64,000 nucleotides of DNA. Source: Burkholderia pyrrocinia. Its GTDB lineage: Bacteria; Pseudomonadota; Gammaproteobacteria; Burkholderiales; Burkholderiaceae. Position numbers and translations under genes: made by a program. The stretch spans positions 2,108,001 to 2,172,000 of the forward strand of contig NZ_CP011503.1 in the NCBI RefSeq assembly GCF_001028665.1. The letters are read 5' to 3'. Shown here piece by piece: positions 8,612 through 17,678 of the stretch (the first letter of the stretch is position 1; the number at the start of each line of letters is the position of its first letter). The notes under the pieces were generated by a model, which saw nothing but the letters and a program-made list of their open reading frames with translations, ran no database searches and had not been told where the DNA came from.

Positions 8612-9912
8612 GCGATACCCAAGACTGGCGCGCGACGCTCGACCCGGCCCGCAAGAGCTGGGTCGACACGGCGAACGATCCCGCCTGCGATTTCCCGATC
8701 CAGAACCTGCCGTTCGGGATCTTCAGCGACGCGAAGCAGGCGGCGCGCCGTGCGGGCGTCGCGCTCGGCGACCAGATCGTCGATCTCGCGGCGCTCGCGC
8801 GCGCGGGCCTCGTGACGCTGCCGGCCGGCGCCGATGCGTTCGCCGCACCGACGCTCAACGCGTTCATCGCGCTTGGTCGCGATGCATGGCGCAGCGTGCG
8901 CGTGCAACTGTCGGACCTGTTCTCGCGCGACAACACACGGCTGCGCGACGATGCGGCGCTGCGCGCGCAGGTGCTCGTCGCGCAGCGCGACGCGACGCTG
9001 CATCTGCCGGTCGAGATTCCCGGCTACACCGATTTCTATTCGTCGAAGGAGCACGCGACCAACGTCGGTTCGATGTTCCGCGATCCGAAGAATGCGCTGC
9101 TGCCGAACTGGTCGGAGATGCCGATCGGCTACAACGGTCGCGCGTCGTCGGTGGTCGTGAGCGGCACGCCGGTGCGGCGCCCGAACGGGCAACTGAAGCT
9201 GCCCGACCAGGAGCGTCCGGTATTTGGCGCGTGCCGCAAGCTCGACATCGAACTGGAGACGGGTTTCATCGTCGGCAAGGGCAACGCGCTCGGCGAGCCG
9301 ATCGCGTGCGAGGACGCAGAGGCGCATATCTTCGGGATGGTGCTGCTGAACGACTGGAGCGCGCGCGACATCCAGCAGTGGGAATACGTGCCGCTCGGCC
9401 CGTTCAACGCGAAGACGTTCGCGACGACGATCTCGCCGTGGATCGTCACGCTCGACGCGCTCGAACCGTTCCGCACCGCGCAACCCGAGCAGGCGCCGCA
9501 GCCGCTCGCGTATCTGCAACATGCGGGCAAGCATGCGTTCGACATCGCGCTCGAAGTGACGCTGCGCGCGGAAGGGGCAACGCACGCGACGTCGATCTGC
9601 CGCACGAACTTCAAGCACATGTACTGGTCGATGGCGCAGCAGCTCGCGCATCACACGGTCGCGGGCTGCAACACGCGGGTCGGCGACCTGATGGGTTCGG
9701 GCACGATCAGCGGGCCGACGAAGGATTCGTTCGGCAGCCTGCTCGAACTGACGTGGAACGGCAAGGAGCCGGTTGCGCTGGACGGCGGCGGCAGCCGTGC
9801 GTTCATCGAGGATGGTGACGAGCTGACGCTCGCCGGATGGTGCCAGGGCGACGGCTATCGCGTCGGCTTCGGCACCTGCGCGGGCAGGATCCTGCCGGCG
9901 CGGAACGCGTAA
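8608..9912 (+). CDS. fahA: Fumarylacetoacetase
   Basis: A 434-residue hydrolase that splits fumarylacetoacetate into fumarate and acetoacetate, the last step of the homogentisate pathway. It has the N-terminal SH3-like domain (NLPFGIFS near residue 25) and the catalytic FAH domain: [14 protein letters not shown] with the catalytic His, the metal-site stretch [15 protein letters not shown], and [10 protein letters not shown] near the C-terminus. ATG 8608 is translationally coupled to hmgA through ATGA. No maleylacetoacetate isomerase (GST-like maiA) is in this operon, so the isomerisation step must come from elsewhere or occur via glutathione. Confidence 0.96.
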   Translation: MSDTQDWRATLDPARKSWVDTANDPACDFPIQNLPFGIFSDAKQAARRAGVALGDQIVDLAALARAGLVTLPAGADAFAAPTLNAFIALGRDAWRSVRVQLSDLFSRDNTRLRDDAALRAQVLVAQRDATLHLPVEIPGYTDFYSSKEHATNVGSMFRDPKNALLPNWSEMPIGYNGRASSVVVSGTPVRRPNGQLKLPDQERPVFGACRKLDIELETGFIVGKGNALGEPIACEDAEAHIFGMVLLNDWSARDIQQWEYVPLGPFNAKTFATTISPWIVTLDALEPFRTAQPEQAPQPLAYLQHAGKHAFDIALEVTLRAEGATHATSICRTNFKHMYWSMAQQLAHHTVAGCNTRVGDLMGSGTISGPTKDSFGSLLELTWNGKEPVALDGGGSRAFIEDGDELTLAGWCQGDGYRVGFGTCAGRILPARNA

Positions 9913-9966
9913 CTTACGACAGCGGCCCGACAGCCCGATACGTCACGCGCAATCTGGAAGGACAGG

Positions 9967-9997
9967 GCGGCCCGCATTGCGCGGGCCGCTTTCGTTT
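9967..9997 (+). terminator. Rho-independent terminator of the aromatic operon
   Basis: Perfect 9-bp stem GCGGCCCGC / GCGGGCCGC (9967-9975 and 9981-9989) around ATTGC, followed by TTTCGTTTT. It lies 55 bp after fahA and before the converging MFS gene. Confidence 0.88.
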
Positions 9998-10049
9998 TAC
10001 CGGCGCGCGGTAGCGCGGATGCGTCGATGCATACCGATGCGCGCCGGCA

Positions 10050-11210
10050 TCAGACCGCGCGTTGCAACGCGGTGCGGCGTTCCCACAGTGCGGCCGCGAC
10101 GAACGCCGCGACGCAGACGACCAGCACGCCGACCAGCGCGTTGCTGCCCAGTTGCTCCATCAATGCGCCCGCGACGAGCGGGCCGCCGAAGCTCGCGGCG
10201 CTCCACGACGCCGATACGAGCGAGCTCGCGGTGACGAGCGCGGCGCCGCGGAAGCGTTCGCCGCACGCGACGAGCGACAGCGTGTAGATGCTGCCGGCCG
10301 CCGCGCCGAGCACGAACAGCAGCGGCCAGCACAGCCACGGGTTCGCGATCACGAACGGCAGCAGCGGCAGGCCGGCCAGCACGATCCAGCCCGCACCGAG
10401 GTGCACGCGTTCGCGGCCGAGCTTGTCCGCGAGCCAGCCGATCGGGAATTGCATCGCGGTGTCGCCGAACAGCATGATCGACGCGAGCAGCACGGCGGTC
10501 GCGCTCGCGACGCCGTGATCCATCGCGTAGAGCGGCAGCAGCGACAGCGCGAGCGTATCGAACAGCGCGAAGAACCCGGTGCCGATGATCAGCGCGGGCA
10601 TGCGCGGCAGCACCGCGAGCCAGTGATCGTGTTCTGCGTGATGCGCGTCGTCGCCGGCGAGCGGCGCGCGCCGGATCGTCGCGAGCGTCGGCAGCGCGAG
10701 CAGGAACAGTGCGCCGCACAGCGCGAAGCGGATGCCCGTCGCACCGGCGATCTGGCTGACGAGCACGGGGCCCGCCATCTGGAACAGCGTGAAATTGGTC
10801 GCGTAGATCGCGACGACGCGGCCGCGCGTCGAATCGTCGGCGAGCTGGTTGACCCACGCCTCGCCGATCGTGAACAACAGCATCAGCGCGGCGCCGCACA
10901 GCACGCGCAGCACACCCCACAGGATCAGGTTCGACGTGAACTGCATCAGCGCGGTGGCTGCCGCGAGCAGCACGACCGACACGACGATCGCGCGGCGCGA
11001 GCCGATGTGCCGCGCGAGCGCGGTGACGAACGGGACGATCGCGAGGCCGCCGAGCGCCTGCGCAGCGGTCAGCATGCCGACGACGTTGGTGCCGTGTCCG
11101 GCTTCGGTCAGTGCGAGCGCGGTGAGCGGCAGCGTGGCGCCGGTCCCGAGGCCGACGACCGCGACGCTCAGGATGAGCGCGAGGAAATCACGATTGAGAA
11201 TGGCTTTCAT
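10050..11210 (-). CDS. MFS transporter (YcaD/TetA-like sugar or drug porter type)
   Basis: A 386-residue inner-membrane protein with 12 predicted helices. It begins MKAILNRDFLALILSVAVVG and has a typical loop 2-3 region (TALARHIGSRRAIVV). A short cytoplasmic histidine-rich loop, DDAHHAEHDHW, separates the two six-helix halves near residue 205. ATG 11210 was chosen because upstream in-frame codons do not look coding. It follows another MFS gene on the same strand (93-bp gap). Substrate and direction of transport are unknown; efflux is a reasonable guess. Confidence 0.8.
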   Translation of the reverse strand: MKAILNRDFLALILSVAVVGLGTGATLPLTALALTEAGHGTNVVGMLTAAQALGGLAIVPFVTALARHIGSRRAIVVSVVLLAAATALMQFTSNLILWGVLRVLCGAALMLLFTIGEAWVNQLADDSTRGRVVAIYATNFTLFQMAGPVLVSQIAGATGIRFALCGALFLLALPTLATIRRAPLAGDDAHHAEHDHWLAVLPRMPALIIGTGFFALFDTLALSLLPLYAMDHGVASATAVLLASIMLFGDTAMQFPIGWLADKLGRERVHLGAGWIVLAGLPLLPFVIANPWLCWPLLFVLGAAAGSIYTLSLVACGERFRGAALVTASSLVSASWSAASFGGPLVAGALMEQLGSNALVGVLVVCVAAFVAAALWERRTALQRAV

Positions 11211-11302
11211 CGGGCGGGATGCTACACCGCGGACCTTGAAAGGTCCATGAAGGCCATCAGGTTCGAATGGGGTTGCGCGCGCAACGAATGCGCGCGGTTG
11301 CG

Positions 11303-12472
11303 TTACACGTATTCGGTCGGCGCGGCCAGCGGGCGGCGTTCGAGCGACGCGGACCACAGCGTGAGCGCCAGCGCCGCGACAGCCATCGCGACGCCGACCC
11401 ACGGCAGGCTCACGAGCGACACGCCGGAGCCGATCGCCATCCCGCCGAGCCACGCACCCGTCGCGTTGCCGAGGTTGAACGCGCCCTGGTTCAGTGTCGA
11501 CGCGAGGTTCGGTGCGTCGCTCGCGCGATCGACGATCAGGATCTGCAGCGGCGGAACGATCGCGAACGCGAGGATGCCCCACACGAAGATCGTTGCGAGC
11601 GCGGCGAACGGCAAATGCATCGTGCCTGCGAACAGCGCGAGGACGATACCGATCAGCGCGAGCGTCGCGATCAGCGACGGCATCCGGCGCCAGTCGGCCA
11701 GCTTGCCGCCGAGCGTGCCGCCGACCGTCAGCCCGAGGCCGAACAGCAGCAGCACGTAGGTGACCTGACGCGGCGAGAAGCCGGTCACGTCCTCGAGGAT
11801 CGGCGTGATGTACGTGAACACGCTGAACAGGCTCGCGGACGCGAGCACGCTGATGCCGAGCACCATCAGCACCTGCGGGTGCTTCAGCACGCTGAATTCG
11901 CGCGTGATGCTGGTGTCGGGCATCGCGAGGTTCTTGGGCAGGCAGACCGCGAGCGCGGCGGCCGCGGCGATGCCGATGCCGGTGACGGCCCAGAACGTCG
12001 CGCGCCAGCCGAACGCCTGGCCGAGCGCGGTGCCGAGCGGCACGCCGAGTACGTTCGCGAGCGTGAGGCCCGTGAACATCAGCGCGATTGCCTGCGCGCG
12101 GCGGTTCGGCGCGACGAGGTTGCTCGCGACCACCGAGCCGATCCCGAAGAACGCGCCGTGGCAGAACGCGGTGACGACGCGCGCGGCCATCAGCACCGCA
12201 TAGCCCGGTGCGATCGCGCAGAACAGGTTGCCCGCGATGAACAGCCCGATCAGGCCCATCAGCGCGCGCTTGCGCGGCATCTTCGCGGTGACGATCGCGA
12301 GGATCGGCGCGCCGATCGTCACGCCGAGCGCGTAGCCCGACACGAGCATCCCGGCGGCCGGAATCGACACGCCGAGGTCGCGTGCGACGTTGGGCAGCAG
12401 CCCCATGATCACGAATTCGGTGGTACCGATTCCAAAAGCGGCGACGGCAAGGGCGAAAAGAGGCAAGGGCAT
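11303..12472 (-). CDS. MFS transporter, DHA1 family (AraJ/YdhP-like efflux)
   Basis: A 389-residue 12-helix drug:H+ antiporter-1 type protein. The N-terminus (FALAVAAFGIGTTEFVIMGL) with LLPNVARDLGVSIPAAG is the signature of the AraJ/YdhP/NepI-like group. Motif C-like GVPLGTALGQAFGWRATFW lies in helix 5, as expected for exporters. It probably exports small organic molecules or drugs, but no regulator adjoins it. It is transcribed in the same direction as the next MFS gene, so they may be co-expressed. About 240 bp upstream, before bluB, show no recognisable signal. Confidence 0.85.
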   Translation of the reverse strand: MPLPLFALAVAAFGIGTTEFVIMGLLPNVARDLGVSIPAAGMLVSGYALGVTIGAPILAIVTAKMPRKRALMGLIGLFIAGNLFCAIAPGYAVLMAARVVTAFCHGAFFGIGSVVASNLVAPNRRAQAIALMFTGLTLANVLGVPLGTALGQAFGWRATFWAVTGIGIAAAAALAVCLPKNLAMPDTSITREFSVLKHPQVLMVLGISVLASASLFSVFTYITPILEDVTGFSPRQVTYVLLLFGLGLTVGGTLGGKLADWRRMPSLIATLALIGIVLALFAGTMHLPFAALATIFVWGILAFAIVPPLQILIVDRASDAPNLASTLNQGAFNLGNATGAWLGGMAIGSGVSLVSLPWVGVAMAVAALALTLWSASLERRPLAAPTEYV

Positions 12473-12711
12473 CGCGGTAGGCTCGGGAAAAGCCGCCGCT
12501 CGGGCTGGCGCAGGATGCGCGGGACGGGCGGACGGGAAGGCGAACGACAGCGCGATTCTACTTCAGTGAAAACCCTTATGCTCGGGGCCAAAACGGATGT
12601 TGCCGGCGTGCGACGGGGCAGTGGGCGGGAAGCTCACAGTGTGGGAATCGGTGCTTGTGCGTGGACGCGGATTTACCGGGGGCGGAACGATGGTGGCTGC
12701 CGCGCCGCGCG

Positions 12712-13476
12712 TCAGGCTAGCCGTTCGGGTGACGCGTCGGTGAGCACGGCGGAGCGCGCCGGTTCGGCGCTGGCGTCCGATGTGCGAGGCGCATTTGCGT
12801 CCGCAGGCGACGCGGGCGATCCGGCGGCATCGATCGCGGCCGGATCGTCCCAGCCGTTTTCGAACAGGCATGCTTCGATCGGCATCCGCGCGGCCCAGCG
12901 CTCCTGCTCGAGCATCGGCTTCGCATAGAACGCGTCGACGTGTCCGACGCACAGCACGGCGATCGGCTTCGCGCCATCGGGCATCCGCAGCAGCGTGCGC
13001 AGCGCATCGACGTCGAACAGCGACACCCAGCCCATCCCGAGCCCTTCCGCGCGCGCCGCGAGCCACATGTTCTGGATCGCGCACGCGGCGGACGCGAGAT
13101 CCATCTCCGGCAGCGTGCGGCGGCCGAATACGTGGCGCTCGCGACCGTCGGCAAGCGCGACGACCAGCAGCTCGCCGCATTCGCGCACGCCTTCGACCTT
13201 CAGCCGCATGAACTCGTCCTGGCGCTCGCCGAGCGCGTCGGCGGTCGCGCGGCGCTCGGCCTCGACCAGCGCGTGGATCGCGGTGCGCAGCGCGGGATCG
13301 GTGATGCGGATGAAGCGCCACGGCTGCATGAAGCCGACGCTCGGCGCGTGGTGCGCCGCGCGCAGCAAGCGCGCGAGCACGGCCGGATCGACGGGCGCCG
13401 GCGTGAAATGGCGCATGTCGCGCCGTTCGAAAATGGCGCGGTAGACGGCGGCGATGTCGGAGTCGTCGAAACGCAT
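12712..13476 (-). CDS. bluB: 5,6-dimethylbenzimidazole synthase BluB
   Basis: A 254-residue flavin-destroying nitroreductase-fold enzyme that converts FMNH2 and O2 to 5,6-dimethylbenzimidazole, the lower ligand of cobalamin. Family hallmarks: FERRDMRHF (16-24), SVGFMQPWRFI (46-56), FGRRTLPEMDLASAACAIQN (117-136) and EGLGMGWVSLFD. It stands alone; no cob genes or cobalamin riboswitch are nearby. The C-terminal ~45 residues (Ala/Ser/Pro-rich) extend past the usual BluB end and look disordered. Confidence 0.9.
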   Translation of the reverse strand: MRFDDSDIAAVYRAIFERRDMRHFTPAPVDPAVLARLLRAAHHAPSVGFMQPWRFIRITDPALRTAIHALVEAERRATADALGERQDEFMRLKVEGVRECGELLVVALADGRERHVFGRRTLPEMDLASAACAIQNMWLAARAEGLGMGWVSLFDVDALRTLLRMPDGAKPIAVLCVGHVDAFYAKPMLEQERWAARMPIEACLFENGWDDPAAIDAAGSPASPADANAPRTSDASAEPARSAVLTDASPERLA

Positions 13477-13656
13477 GAGCGGAAGGCGGCGGGGTAACGT
13501 CGGCGCAACGATAGCAGACGGCGCGCGGGAATCGTTACATCAGTCGAAACAAAGCGCGAAATTGTTCATGAAAAAGGCCGGTTGCGCAGCAGTGTGCGCA
13601 AGCAAACGATTGCGGTGGCGCCGGCAACCATCAAATGAGCCAATTTCGTCGATTTG

Positions 13657-14655
13657 TCAGCGAATCGCCGTCACGACGTTCTGCGGCGTGCCCGCATGCC
13701 AGGCCTCGATGTTCAGCAGCGTCGTATGCGCGATCTCCGCCAGCGCCTCGCGCGTGAAGAACGCCTGGTGCGACGTGACGATCACGTTCGGGAACGTCAG
13801 CAGGCGCGCGAGCACGTCGTCCTGCAGCGGCTGGTCGGAGTGATCCTCGAAGAAGAGCCCGCTTTCCTCCTCGTACACGTCGAGCCCGAGATGGCCGAGC
13901 TGGCCGCTCTTGAGCGCATCGATCAGCGCCTGTGCATCGACGAGGCCGCCGCGGCCGGTGTTGATCAGCATCGCGCCGTGCTTCATTCGCGCGAGCGTCT
14001 GTTCGTTGATCAGGTGGTGCGTCGACGGCAGCAGCGGACAGTGCAGGCTGACGATGTCTGCGTGGTGCAGCAACGCGTCGAGCTCGACATAGCGTGCGCC
14101 GAACGCGATCAGCTCGTCGTTGTACGGCGGCACCGAGTGGGCGAGCACGTGCATCCCGAAGCCCATCATGATCTTCGCGAACACGCTGCCGATGATGCCG
14201 GTGCCGATCACGCCGACGGTCTTGCCGTGCAGGTCGAAGCCGAGCAGGCCGTTCAGCGAGAAGTCGCCTTCGCGGGTGCGCGCGACGGCGCGCGGCAGGC
14301 GGCGGTTGAGCGCGAGGATCAGCGCGACCGCGTGCTCGGCGACCGCATGCGGCGAATACGCGGGCACGCGCACGACCGTGATGCCGAGCCGCTCGGCGGC
14401 CGCGAGGTCGACATGGTTGAAGCCCGCCGAGCGCAGCGCGATCAGGCGCGTGCCGCCGTCCGCCAGCCGCTCGAGCACGGCCGCGTCGACCGTGTCGTTG
14501 ACGAACGGGCAGACGACGTCATGACCATGCGCGAGGATCGCGGTCTCCGCGTCGAGGTGCGACGGCTGGAAGTGCAGCCGATAGCCGAACTGCCGGTTGG
14601 CGGCGGCAAACGAATCGTCGTCGTACTGCCGGCTGCTGAACAGGATCACGCGCAC
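13657..14655 (-). CDS. D-lactate dehydrogenase-like 2-hydroxyacid dehydrogenase
   Basis: A 332-residue NAD-dependent D-2-hydroxyacid dehydrogenase, probably reducing pyruvate to D-lactate. Seen in order: substrate-loop LRSAGFNHVDL with the catalytic Arg, nucleotide motif GVIGTGIIGSVFA near residue 150, NTGRGGLVD, and DVYEEESGLFFEDHSD with the catalytic Glu region, then VTSHQAFFT with the catalytic His. This C-terminal pattern is the one seen in fermentative LdhA. The gene lies 30 bp downstream of a LysR gene on the same strand, probably one transcript. Confidence 0.9.
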   Translation of the reverse strand: MRVILFSSRQYDDDSFAAANRQFGYRLHFQPSHLDAETAILAHGHDVVCPFVNDTVDAAVLERLADGGTRLIALRSAGFNHVDLAAAERLGITVVRVPAYSPHAVAEHAVALILALNRRLPRAVARTREGDFSLNGLLGFDLHGKTVGVIGTGIIGSVFAKIMMGFGMHVLAHSVPPYNDELIAFGARYVELDALLHHADIVSLHCPLLPSTHHLINEQTLARMKHGAMLINTGRGGLVDAQALIDALKSGQLGHLGLDVYEEESGLFFEDHSDQPLQDDVLARLLTFPNVIVTSHQAFFTREALAEIAHTTLLNIEAWHAGTPQNVVTAIR

Positions 14656-14685
14656 GCTGCACCTCCGATGGCTGACGCGCGCAGT

Positions 14686-15669
14686 TTACTGCAGGCCCGT
14701 GACGATGTCGGAGCGCTCGGGGCCGCGCGGCGGACGCCGGAAGCCGTAATCCACCCGCTCGCGGGCCGACTGCGCGCTGAAGTGGTCGAGCGCGTGCTCG
14801 ACGAAGCTGCGCGTGCGGGCCGGCACGTACTGGCGATTCGGATAGACGAGCGACAGTTGCGCGTCCGGATCGTCGATCCGGTAGCCGGGCAGCAGCCGCA
14901 CGAGCGTGCCGTTGTTGAGCGCGTCGGCAACGCACGGCTCGGGCAGGACCGCGATGCCGGCGCCGGCTACGGCGGCGGCCTGGACGAGCGCAAGCTGGTT
15001 GACCGTGCAGGCCGGACGCACCGTGACGGAATGTGCGACGCCGTCGTGGCCGACCAGCTGCCACGCGGGCGCGTGCTGGTGCGGGGCGAGCGCGACCCAG
15101 TCGTGGCCCGGCAGGTCGTCGGGCGCGCGCGGCTCGCCGCGCCGGTCGAGATAGGCCGGCGCCGCGCAGGCGACGAACGGGTTCGGCGCGAGCGCATGGC
15201 CGATCAGCGACGGGTTGCCGTCGAGCCGGTTGCCCGTGACGATGCCGACGTCGTAGCCGGAATCGAGCACGTCGAGCGGCCCTTCGGCGACGGTCAGCTG
15301 CACGCGCAGTTCAGGGTAGCGGTGCCGGAAGCTGCTGACGAGCGGCGTCAGCGCGAGCGGCGACAGCAGGCCCGACGCGACGACGCGCAGCGTGCCGGCC
15401 GGTTCGCGCACGGCATGCGCGACGGACGACTCGAGGTGGTCGAATTCCTCGAGCAGCGCGCGGCAACCGTCGAGGTAGCGCACGCCCGCCTCGGTGAGTG
15501 ACAGGTTGCGCGTGGTGCGGTGGATCAGCCGTGTGTTCAGGTGGCCCTCGAGCATCGCGATCGAACGCGTGACGAGCGCATTGGACACGCCGAGATGGTG
15601 CGCTGCGCGCCGGAAGCTCTGCTGCTCGGCGACACAGACGAATACACGCATGGTCTGAATCTGGTTCAT
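14686..15669 (-). CDS. LysR family transcriptional regulator
   Basis: A 327-residue regulator: N-terminal helix-turn-helix (about residues 1-60; SFRRAAHHLGVSNALVTRSI) followed by the substrate-binding domain. It belongs to the group with the TTRNLSLTEAGVRYLDGCR linker. It lies directly upstream of the D-2-hydroxyacid dehydrogenase in the same direction, so the two probably share a promoter. A perfect 8-bp inverted repeat at 15766-15786, about 97 bp before the start, is a candidate binding site for autoregulation. Confidence 0.9.
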   Translation of the reverse strand: MNQIQTMRVFVCVAEQQSFRRAAHHLGVSNALVTRSIAMLEGHLNTRLIHRTTRNLSLTEAGVRYLDGCRALLEEFDHLESSVAHAVREPAGTLRVVASGLLSPLALTPLVSSFRHRYPELRVQLTVAEGPLDVLDSGYDVGIVTGNRLDGNPSLIGHALAPNPFVACAAPAYLDRRGEPRAPDDLPGHDWVALAPHQHAPAWQLVGHDGVAHSVTVRPACTVNQLALVQAAAVAGAGIAVLPEPCVADALNNGTLVRLLPGYRIDDPDAQLSLVYPNRQYVPARTRSFVEHALDHFSAQSARERVDYGFRRPPRGPERSDIVTGLQ

Positions 15670-16409
15670 GGCTCGCGTATTTCTGGCCCGGTTGATTGAT
15701 TATGGTTGTGGTTTTTCGCCGCGCAACCTCGAAAAGGCATCGTGCGGCACCCAGTTCTCCCGCGTATCGAAAAATCGGTTTTCGATTCCGCAGACGATTG
15801 TCAAATACAGATGCTATATCCGTCAACCTGAGAAAACGGGCGGGTTGCGGAAAATCGAAATCGCGAGTACCGGTTAAATGTCGGGCTGTCTCGTGTGCCT
15901 GCCGTTCAAAGGCGGCGGAGTATTGGATTATGTGTCGGATCGGCGAATAATTCGTATGTTAATCAATTGGTTGTTCGCGATTCGAGCAGGTTTGTTCCGG
16001 TAATAAGATCGATCGACCCCCAATATATGCAGCAATAATGGATGTTTTTTGCCGTGTGCAGGTTTTGCGTACCGCATTCCGTGCGGCGATTTTTAGCGGG
16101 CAGCCAGTCTATTTCGTTCGATACCCAAGTCGTGTTGAACCGTCGGCATCGATGAAACACGTCGATATTGACGGAGAAAATCACGAACATGGAACCGTTT
16201 CGCAACCGGCCGGCAATGCCATTCCGATCCGGAATGCCGGCGCGCGACGCTTGCGCGGCCGGCTGGCCCGGTCCGGCGACCGGGCCACCGTCGCGCTGTC
16301 CGGCCGCGCGTGCCTCTTGCGCGAGGCCGCGGAACGCGGAATGATCGATCAGTTCGCCATGCAGCGCGGCGGGCGCCCGTGCATTTCCTTTCCTCGACTC
16401 TTACCAGCC
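15670..16409. other. 740-bp intergenic region, AT-rich in its middle
   Basis: I see no convincing gene. Bases 15690-16070 are clearly poorer in GC than the flanks. The region contains the inverted repeat ATCGAAAA-N5-TTTTCGAT at 15766-15786. From about 16200 the base composition returns to normal, and an open frame runs into the aminotransferase; its codon use there is not convincing, and no Shine-Dalgarno was found directly before 16410. Confidence 0.5.
15766..15786. promoter_or_regulatory. Perfect inverted repeat, possible LysR operator
   Basis: ATCGAAAA at 15766-15773 and TTTTCGAT at 15779-15786 are perfect complements separated by ATCGG. It lies about 97-117 bp upstream of the LysR start, in an AT-rich stretch. 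The dyad symmetry fits a LysR-type site, but the regulator link is an inference. Confidence 0.4.
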
Positions 16410-17621
16410 ATGTCCATCGATTACTCGCCGATTCCCTGTCCCGTCGTCGTGCCGCTCGACGCGATCCTGCCCGAAGAACCGCTGCTGATGATGGGGGCCG
16501 GCCCGGTCCCGATCCCGGCCGCCGTCGCGAAGGCGAACACGATCGTGATCAACCACCTCGGCGCGACGATGGCGAAGATCATCGAGCAGGTGAAGGAGAT
16601 GGCGCGCTATGTGTTCCAGACCCGCACGAAGTGGGTGCTCGGCGTCGCGGGCCCCGGCTCGGCCGCGATGGAAATGGCGATCTCGAACCTCGCCTGGCGC
16701 GGCACGCGCGTGCTGTCGATCCGCAACGGCTTCTTCAGCGCGCGGATGGCCGAGATGGCCACGCGCGTCGGCGCCGACGTCGCGACGCTCGAAGTGGCCG
16801 ACCGCGCGGTCGCGAGCCTCGACGAGGTCGCGGATGCGATCGCGCGCGAGCGGCCCGAGATCGTCACGATCGTGCAGGGCGAGACGTCGAACACCGTGTG
16901 GAACCGCGACCTGCGCGACATCGCGGCGCTCGCGAAGGCGGCCGGCGCGCTGGTCGTCGTCGATGCGGTGTGCACGCTGTCGACGATGCCGCTCGACATG
17001 GATGCGTGGGGCATCGACGCGGTGATCACCGGCGGCCAGAAGGGGCTGTCGTCGATCCCGGGCGTGTCGCTGATCGCGTTTTCCGACGCCGCGTGGGAGC
17101 GCATGAAGCATCGCCCCGAACCGAACACGCACTGGTGCCTCGACATGGCGCTCGCGGAGAACTTCTGGCACAACGCCGGCTATCACTACACGGCGCCCGT
17201 GTCGGGCGTGCTCGCGCTGCACGAGGCGCTGCGGCTGGTTTGCGCGGAAACGCTCGAAAGCCGCTTCGCGCGGCACCTGCGCTGCTCGCTCGCGCTGCAG
17301 GCGGGTGTCGAGGCGATGGGCCTCAAGCTCTATGCGCCGAAGGATTGCCGGCTCAATTCGGTGGTCGGGATCGAGACGCCGGAAGGGCTCACGCCCGGGA
17401 TGGTCTGCGGCCATATCTCGAAGCAGTACCAGGTCGAGATCTCCGGCTCGTTCGGGTTGCCGATCGTGCGGATCGGGCAGATGGGCGAGCAGTGCCGCGA
17501 ACACAACCTGTTCCGCACGCTGCACGCGTTCGGCCGCACGATGGTCGACCTGAAGGTGCCGGTCGACCTGCCGGCCGGTGTCGCGGCGCTCGAACAGGAA
17601 CTGTCGCAACGCGGCGTGTAA
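16410..17621 (+). CDS. Class V aminotransferase (serine/alanine-glyoxylate aminotransferase type)
   Basis: A 403-residue PLP enzyme. It shows the N-terminal LLMMGAGPVPIPAAVA, the glycine-rich GVAGPGSAAMEMAISNL region that holds the cofactor phosphate, the DAVCTLSTMPLDMD segment with the cofactor-contacting Asp, and the Schiff-base Lys in GGQKGLSS (about residue 211). Family members use serine, alanine, pyridoxamine or aspartate as amino donor and glyoxylate or pyruvate as acceptor; the exact pair cannot be fixed here. ATG 16410 gives the usual N-terminus; ATG 16341 in frame is an alternative. It converges with an AraC regulator gene. Confidence 0.82.
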   Translation: MSIDYSPIPCPVVVPLDAILPEEPLLMMGAGPVPIPAAVAKANTIVINHLGATMAKIIEQVKEMARYVFQTRTKWVLGVAGPGSAAMEMAISNLAWRGTRVLSIRNGFFSARMAEMATRVGADVATLEVADRAVASLDEVADAIARERPEIVTIVQGETSNTVWNRDLRDIAALAKAAGALVVVDAVCTLSTMPLDMDAWGIDAVITGGQKGLSSIPGVSLIAFSDAAWERMKHRPEPNTHWCLDMALAENFWHNAGYHYTAPVSGVLALHEALRLVCAETLESRFARHLRCSLALQAGVEAMGLKLYAPKDCRLNSVVGIETPEGLTPGMVCGHISKQYQVEISGSFGLPIVRIGQMGEQCREHNLFRTLHAFGRTMVDLKVPVDLPAGVAALEQELSQRGV

Positions 17622-17678
17622 CGGCGCAAGGGGCCAACCGGCCTCGGTGGCCGGCTGGCCGCGATCGGTCGATCGCGC

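Noticed and set aside
10050..12472. Two adjacent MFS genes as a recent duplication
   Set aside because: Their sequences belong to different MFS subfamilies and share little beyond general MFS motifs.
13477..13656. Cobalamin riboswitch upstream of bluB
   Set aside because: No B12-box-like sequence is visible and the region is only 180 bp.
16038..16409. N-terminal extension of the class V aminotransferase
   Set aside because: The open frame extends upstream, but the added 124 residues have no family similarity and span AT-rich intergenic DNA.
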